Shown: positions 61,481 to 64,000 of the stretch, piece by piece | Numbering within the stretch: position 1 is the first letter of the stretch | Layout of the letters: each line of letters begins with the position of its first letter | NCBI RefSeq assembly: GCF_016522075.1 | Contig: NZ_JAEHFW010000001.1 | Coordinates: 1,984,001 to 2,048,000, forward strand | Length of the DNA: 64,000 nt | Reading direction: 5' to 3' | Source of the DNA: Mucilaginibacter segetis | Lineage (GTDB): Bacteria > Bacteroidota > Bacteroidia > Sphingobacteriales > Sphingobacteriaceae | Notes under the pieces: model-generated | The model's input: the letters and a program-made list of their open reading frames with translations, nothing else | What the model was told of the DNA's origin: nothing | Databases searched by the model: none | Position numbers and translations under genes: made by a program

Positions 61481-61506
61481 TGGGAAGCAATTTAAATTGC
61501 TTCCCA
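61481..61506. terminator. bidirectional terminator between the YwnB-like and prmA genes
   Basis: The sequence is a perfect 13-bp palindrome arm (TGGGAAGCAATTT and its complement). It sits between convergent genes. T-runs are short on both sides, so efficiency is uncertain. Confidence 0.65.
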
Positions 61507-61513
61507 TAATAAA

Positions 61514-62350
61514 TCAGCTTAAAAATTTTGCCGCCACCCAGTTATTATTTTGTTTATGGGTAATGTATTTAAGCCCGTATTTTGCGGCTTCATCGGTTAT
61601 AATGTCCAGGTCAGGAGACTCATAAAAACCGCTGAAGTATATTTCTCCACCTGGTTTTAACACTTGGCTGTACCGTTCCATCTGGTCTAACAATATATTA
61701 CGATTAATATTAGCCAATACCACATCATACTGCTCATCAGGAATTGCTTCTTTTGATCCGCACAAGGCTTTAATATTTTCTATTTTATTTAAAGCAGCAT
61801 TTTCTAAGGTACTTTCATAACATACCGGATCATAATCAATCGCAGTAATAGTTAAAGCCCCGCGTTTGGCGGATAAAATGGCCAAAATGCCTGTACCGCA
61901 ACCCATATCCAGCACGTCCTTTCCCTCAAAGTTATTCTCTAATATCAGTTCCATCATCATGGCCGTAGTTTGATGATGACCGGTACCAAAAGCCATTTTA
62001 GGATCTATTACTATTTCATACGGGAATTCAGGTTTAGCTTCATGAAAGGTTGCCCGTACAAAAACCTGATCACCAATTTGTATCGGCGTAAAATTGCTCT
62101 CCCATATCTCATTCCAGTTTTTCTGCGGAATCAGGGTAACCTCGTAGCTGAAATTGAACATCTGGTGATACGGTATCAGATGTGCCTCCAGTTTTTCCAG
62201 GTCAAGTTCCGTTGCCGGTATGTAGGCTTTAAAACCCAGGTCAACTTCTTCAAAAGTATCAAAACCGATCTCTCCCAAAGCACCGATCAGCAGATCCTGC
62301 TGATAATCTTCGGTAGTAAGCGTTGTAAATAAAAGTTCGTAATAATTCAT
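61514..62350 (-). CDS. prmA: ribosomal protein L11 methyltransferase
   Basis: PrmA methylates L11 with SAM. The 278-residue protein has IDPKMAFGTGHHQTTAMMMEL, the SAM motif GKDVLDMGCGTGILAILSAKRG at about 145 and VLANINRNILLDQM. It overlaps the downstream membrane-protein gene by 4 bp. The protein begins MNYYELLFTTL. Confidence 0.93.
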   Translation of the reverse strand: MNYYELLFTTLTTEDYQQDLLIGALGEIGFDTFEEVDLGFKAYIPATELDLEKLEAHLIPYHQMFNFSYEVTLIPQKNWNEIWESNFTPIQIGDQVFVRATFHEAKPEFPYEIVIDPKMAFGTGHHQTTAMMMELILENNFEGKDVLDMGCGTGILAILSAKRGALTITAIDYDPVCYESTLENAALNKIENIKALCGSKEAIPDEQYDVVLANINRNILLDQMERYSQVLKPGGEIYFSGFYESPDLDIITDEAAKYGLKYITHKQNNNWVAAKFLS

Positions 62351-62817
62351 ATAGAATGTTCAGTAATAGGCACTGAAACTGCTTTTCCAAATACCTTCCA
62401 ATCTAAAAGGTACAATACTAAAAAGTTAATCGTCCAGTAAAACACCTGTACCCCGGCCATAAAAAGGCCAATGCTTGCAAAATGAAAATATCCGGTAACA
62501 GGGTCCCATATAATATATGCTAATCCAAAAGCAAGTAGCAGACTGATAAAAAACATCGATATGAAAATACCTGCGGTTGATTTTGGCTTGCGGCGTATTA
62601 TATTCCATAAAGGCATTACCATTAAATACTGAGTAATAACAGCAATTAACATTAACAGCGGAGCAAATACTTTATAATAAGCGATTAACCCGTAAACCGA
62701 ATCTTCGCCAATGGTATCACCCGCGTTTACGTAATGAAAAAAAGGCGTAAATTTTATCAACACTGCAAATACCCAAAAAGGAACCAAAGGGATAATTACC
62801 TTAAGCAAATACTTCAT
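62347..62817 (-). CDS. small polytopic membrane protein of unknown function
   Basis: This 156-residue protein has four hydrophobic segments (about 4-24, 45-65, 80-105, 118-142). Its last codons overlap the prmA start by 4 bp, so it is translated with prmA. I do not recognise a named family. A role in the envelope is likely only from the segments. Confidence 0.75.
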   Translation of the reverse strand: MKYLLKVIIPLVPFWVFAVLIKFTPFFHYVNAGDTIGEDSVYGLIAYYKVFAPLLMLIAVITQYLMVMPLWNIIRRKPKSTAGIFISMFFISLLLAFGLAYIIWDPVTGYFHFASIGLFMAGVQVFYWTINFLVLYLLDWKVFGKAVSVPITEHSI

Positions 62818-62837
62818 TATAATTCCCTTGGATGTTA

Positions 62838-63602
62838 TTAATTAAAAGTTTTAACAATATCTGTAAAATCACGCGATTTTAGCGACGCACCACCAATTAA
62901 ACCGCCGTCAATATCCGGCTGGGCAAATAGCTCTGCAGCATTTTTAGGATTACAGCTACCGCCATACAATATGGTTATATCATCGGCTACCTGCTGGCTG
63001 TATTTGGCCGCAATCTCTTTACGGATAAAAGCATGTATTTCCTGCGCCTGTTCTGCTGATGCGGTTACGCCTGTACCAATTGCCCAAACAGGTTCGTAGG
63101 CGATCACTAATTTGCTAAATTGTTCAGCATCCAAATGAAATACACCCTCTGCTAACTGCGACTTAATCACATCGAAATGTTCGTTAGCTTCACGTTGTTG
63201 TAACGTTTCGCCTATGCAGAAAATTGGTTTCAGATCGTATTTTAAAACAGTATCGGTTTTCTTTGCCAACAACTCATTATCCTCGCCAAAGTATTGACGG
63301 CGCTCCGAGTGACCCAGAATAACATACTCGGCACCAACTGAATGTATCATTTTTGCTGATATTTCACCCGTATAAGCTCCAGACTCCGCGTGGTGTGCGT
63401 TTTGTGCGCCAACAGATACTTTATTGTAGCCTTTTGCCAGTTGAGAAAGGCTATGCAGGTGAATGAACGGACTGCACACCACAACTTCCTGTGTGCCTGT
63501 TGCCTCATCCTTTACCATGTTAATTACTTCGGAAAACAGGCCCAAACCTTCGTTATAATCCAAATTCATTTTCCAGTTTCCGGCTACAATTTTTTTTCTC
63601 AT
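62838..63602 (-). CDS. tpiA: triose-phosphate isomerase
   Basis: TpiA interconverts DHAP and glyceraldehyde 3-phosphate. The 254-residue protein begins RKKIVAGNWKMNLDYNEGL (catalytic Lys), has GHSERRQYFGE (catalytic His) and VIAYEPVWAIGTG (catalytic Glu), with GGSCNPKNAAELFAQPDIDGGLIGGASL at the phosphate loop. It is the first gene of a tpiA-membrane protein-prmA run, with gaps of 20 bp and an overlap. Confidence 0.96.
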   Translation of the reverse strand: MRKKIVAGNWKMNLDYNEGLGLFSEVINMVKDEATGTQEVVVCSPFIHLHSLSQLAKGYNKVSVGAQNAHHAESGAYTGEISAKMIHSVGAEYVILGHSERRQYFGEDNELLAKKTDTVLKYDLKPIFCIGETLQQREANEHFDVIKSQLAEGVFHLDAEQFSKLVIAYEPVWAIGTGVTASAEQAQEIHAFIRKEIAAKYSQQVADDITILYGGSCNPKNAAELFAQPDIDGGLIGGASLKSRDFTDIVKTFN

Positions 63603-63669
63603 GTTAGTATTTATTATATATGTATGGTGATAAAAGCTACTTCTTAAAAGTAGGCTTGGTTTTAATTTT

Positions 63670-64000
63670 TTATTTTCTGTACGCAGCAGTCAGTTCAAAA
63701 ACGGTTTCCAAAATACGCTTCTCTACCTCATCAAATTTCCGGTGATCACGACGTGATATCACTCTTTCAGTGGTCTCCAAGAACTTATTGAATTTATGCT
63801 CCTGCATGCTCTGTGCCCCCCCCCATGAAAAGTCAGGAAAAAAATTCGGCGGAAAACCCGCTCCGAATACATTTGCACCTACACCAACTACGGTTCCTGT
63901 GTTAAACATGGTGTTTATACCACACTTGGCATGGTCTGCCATTATTAAACCACAAAATTGCAAGCCGGTTTCCCGATAATTCCGCGATGGGTAATCCCAC
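63670..64000 (-). CDS. alternative GlmU-type nucleotidyltransferase, C-terminal part (truncated)
   Basis: The frame is open to the window edge and shows about 109 residues of the C-terminus: left-handed-helix-like turns (LIMADHAKCGINTMFNTGTVVGVGANVFGAGFPPNFFPDFSWGG) and a helical tail ending FELTAAYRK. These match the C-terminal domain of the Bacteroidota GlmU-like sugar nucleotidyltransferases; the N-terminal transferase domain is outside the window. Nine consecutive G on the coding strand (C9 at 63816-63824 on plus) encode part of FSWGGA. Confidence 0.7.
   Translation of the reverse strand, partial: WDYPSRNYRETGLQFCGLIMADHAKCGINTMFNTGTVVGVGANVFGAGFPPNFFPDFSWGGAQSMQEHKFNKFLETTERVISRRDHRKFDEVEKRILETVFELTAAYRK

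Overview
The window is chromosomal DNA from a member of the Bacteroidota, most like the Sphingobacteriaceae (Pedobacter/Mucilaginibacter type). This placement is inferred from gene content: futalosine-type menaquinone genes, an alternative NuoC/NuoD pair, a Bacteroidota-type LptD, a YpdA-like reductase and an N-acylornithine carbamoyltransferase. It is also inferred from promoters of the TTTG / TAnnTTTG form and the near absence of Shine-Dalgarno sequences. No rRNA, tRNA, insertion sequence, prophage or CRISPR array was seen. Genes are tightly packed and mostly housekeeping.

Layout. 1-9.7 kb, mostly minus strand: truncated gyrA, hemF with a small secreted protein, an MFS transporter, a cold-shock protein, a secreted protein, an SDR, and the menaquinone genes mqnE / phosphatase / mqnA. 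9.8-16.4 kb, plus strand: sulfur and methionine block, with a Cys/Met-metabolism PLP enzyme, then a SAM riboswitch plus a previously unmarked polycysteine leader peptide ahead of metY-metX-hom, then a GT87-like membrane protein. 16.5-34 kb: 2-oxoacid dehydrogenase E2, cinA, lptD, amidase, MCE protein, rnz, STAS protein, purC, phoH, SAM hydrolase, ABC exporter, isocitrate dehydrogenase, purK, purE and the SRP RNA. 34.3-42.2 kb, plus strand: a YpdA-like reductase, then the arginine block, preceded by a short ORF whose last residues include an Arg triplet. 42.2-49 kb: antiporter, NDH-2, hydrolase, yqgE, pdxH-nuoC-nuoD. 49-51.4 kb: an ECF sigma factor, an anti-sigma/trypsin-like protease fusion and a lipoprotein, joined by three copies of one promoter motif. 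51.4-64 kb: a ModF-like ABC protein, mqnC, scpB, an acidic protein, mpl, Usp, a YwnA/YwnB-like regulator and target, prmA, tpiA and the end of an alternative GlmU gene.

The observations most worth following are these. (1) The shared intergenic region of the ECF sigma factor and the lipoprotein holds three copies of TGGGTTAC-N15-GTATTAA(G/T), which defines a candidate autoregulated regulon whose anti-sigma carries its own intact Ser protease triad. (2) A 33-codon ORF ending Cys-Met-Cys-Cys-Cys-Cys-stop lies between a SAM riboswitch and metY. (3) A 41-codon ORF with Arg-Arg-Arg lies ahead of the arginine genes. Items 2 and 3 together suggest leader-peptide control of amino-acid operons in this lineage. 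(4) Two near-identical 19-bp palindromes sit upstream of an Rrf2 regulator and its neighbour. All functional statements rest on reading motifs by eye; no database search was possible.
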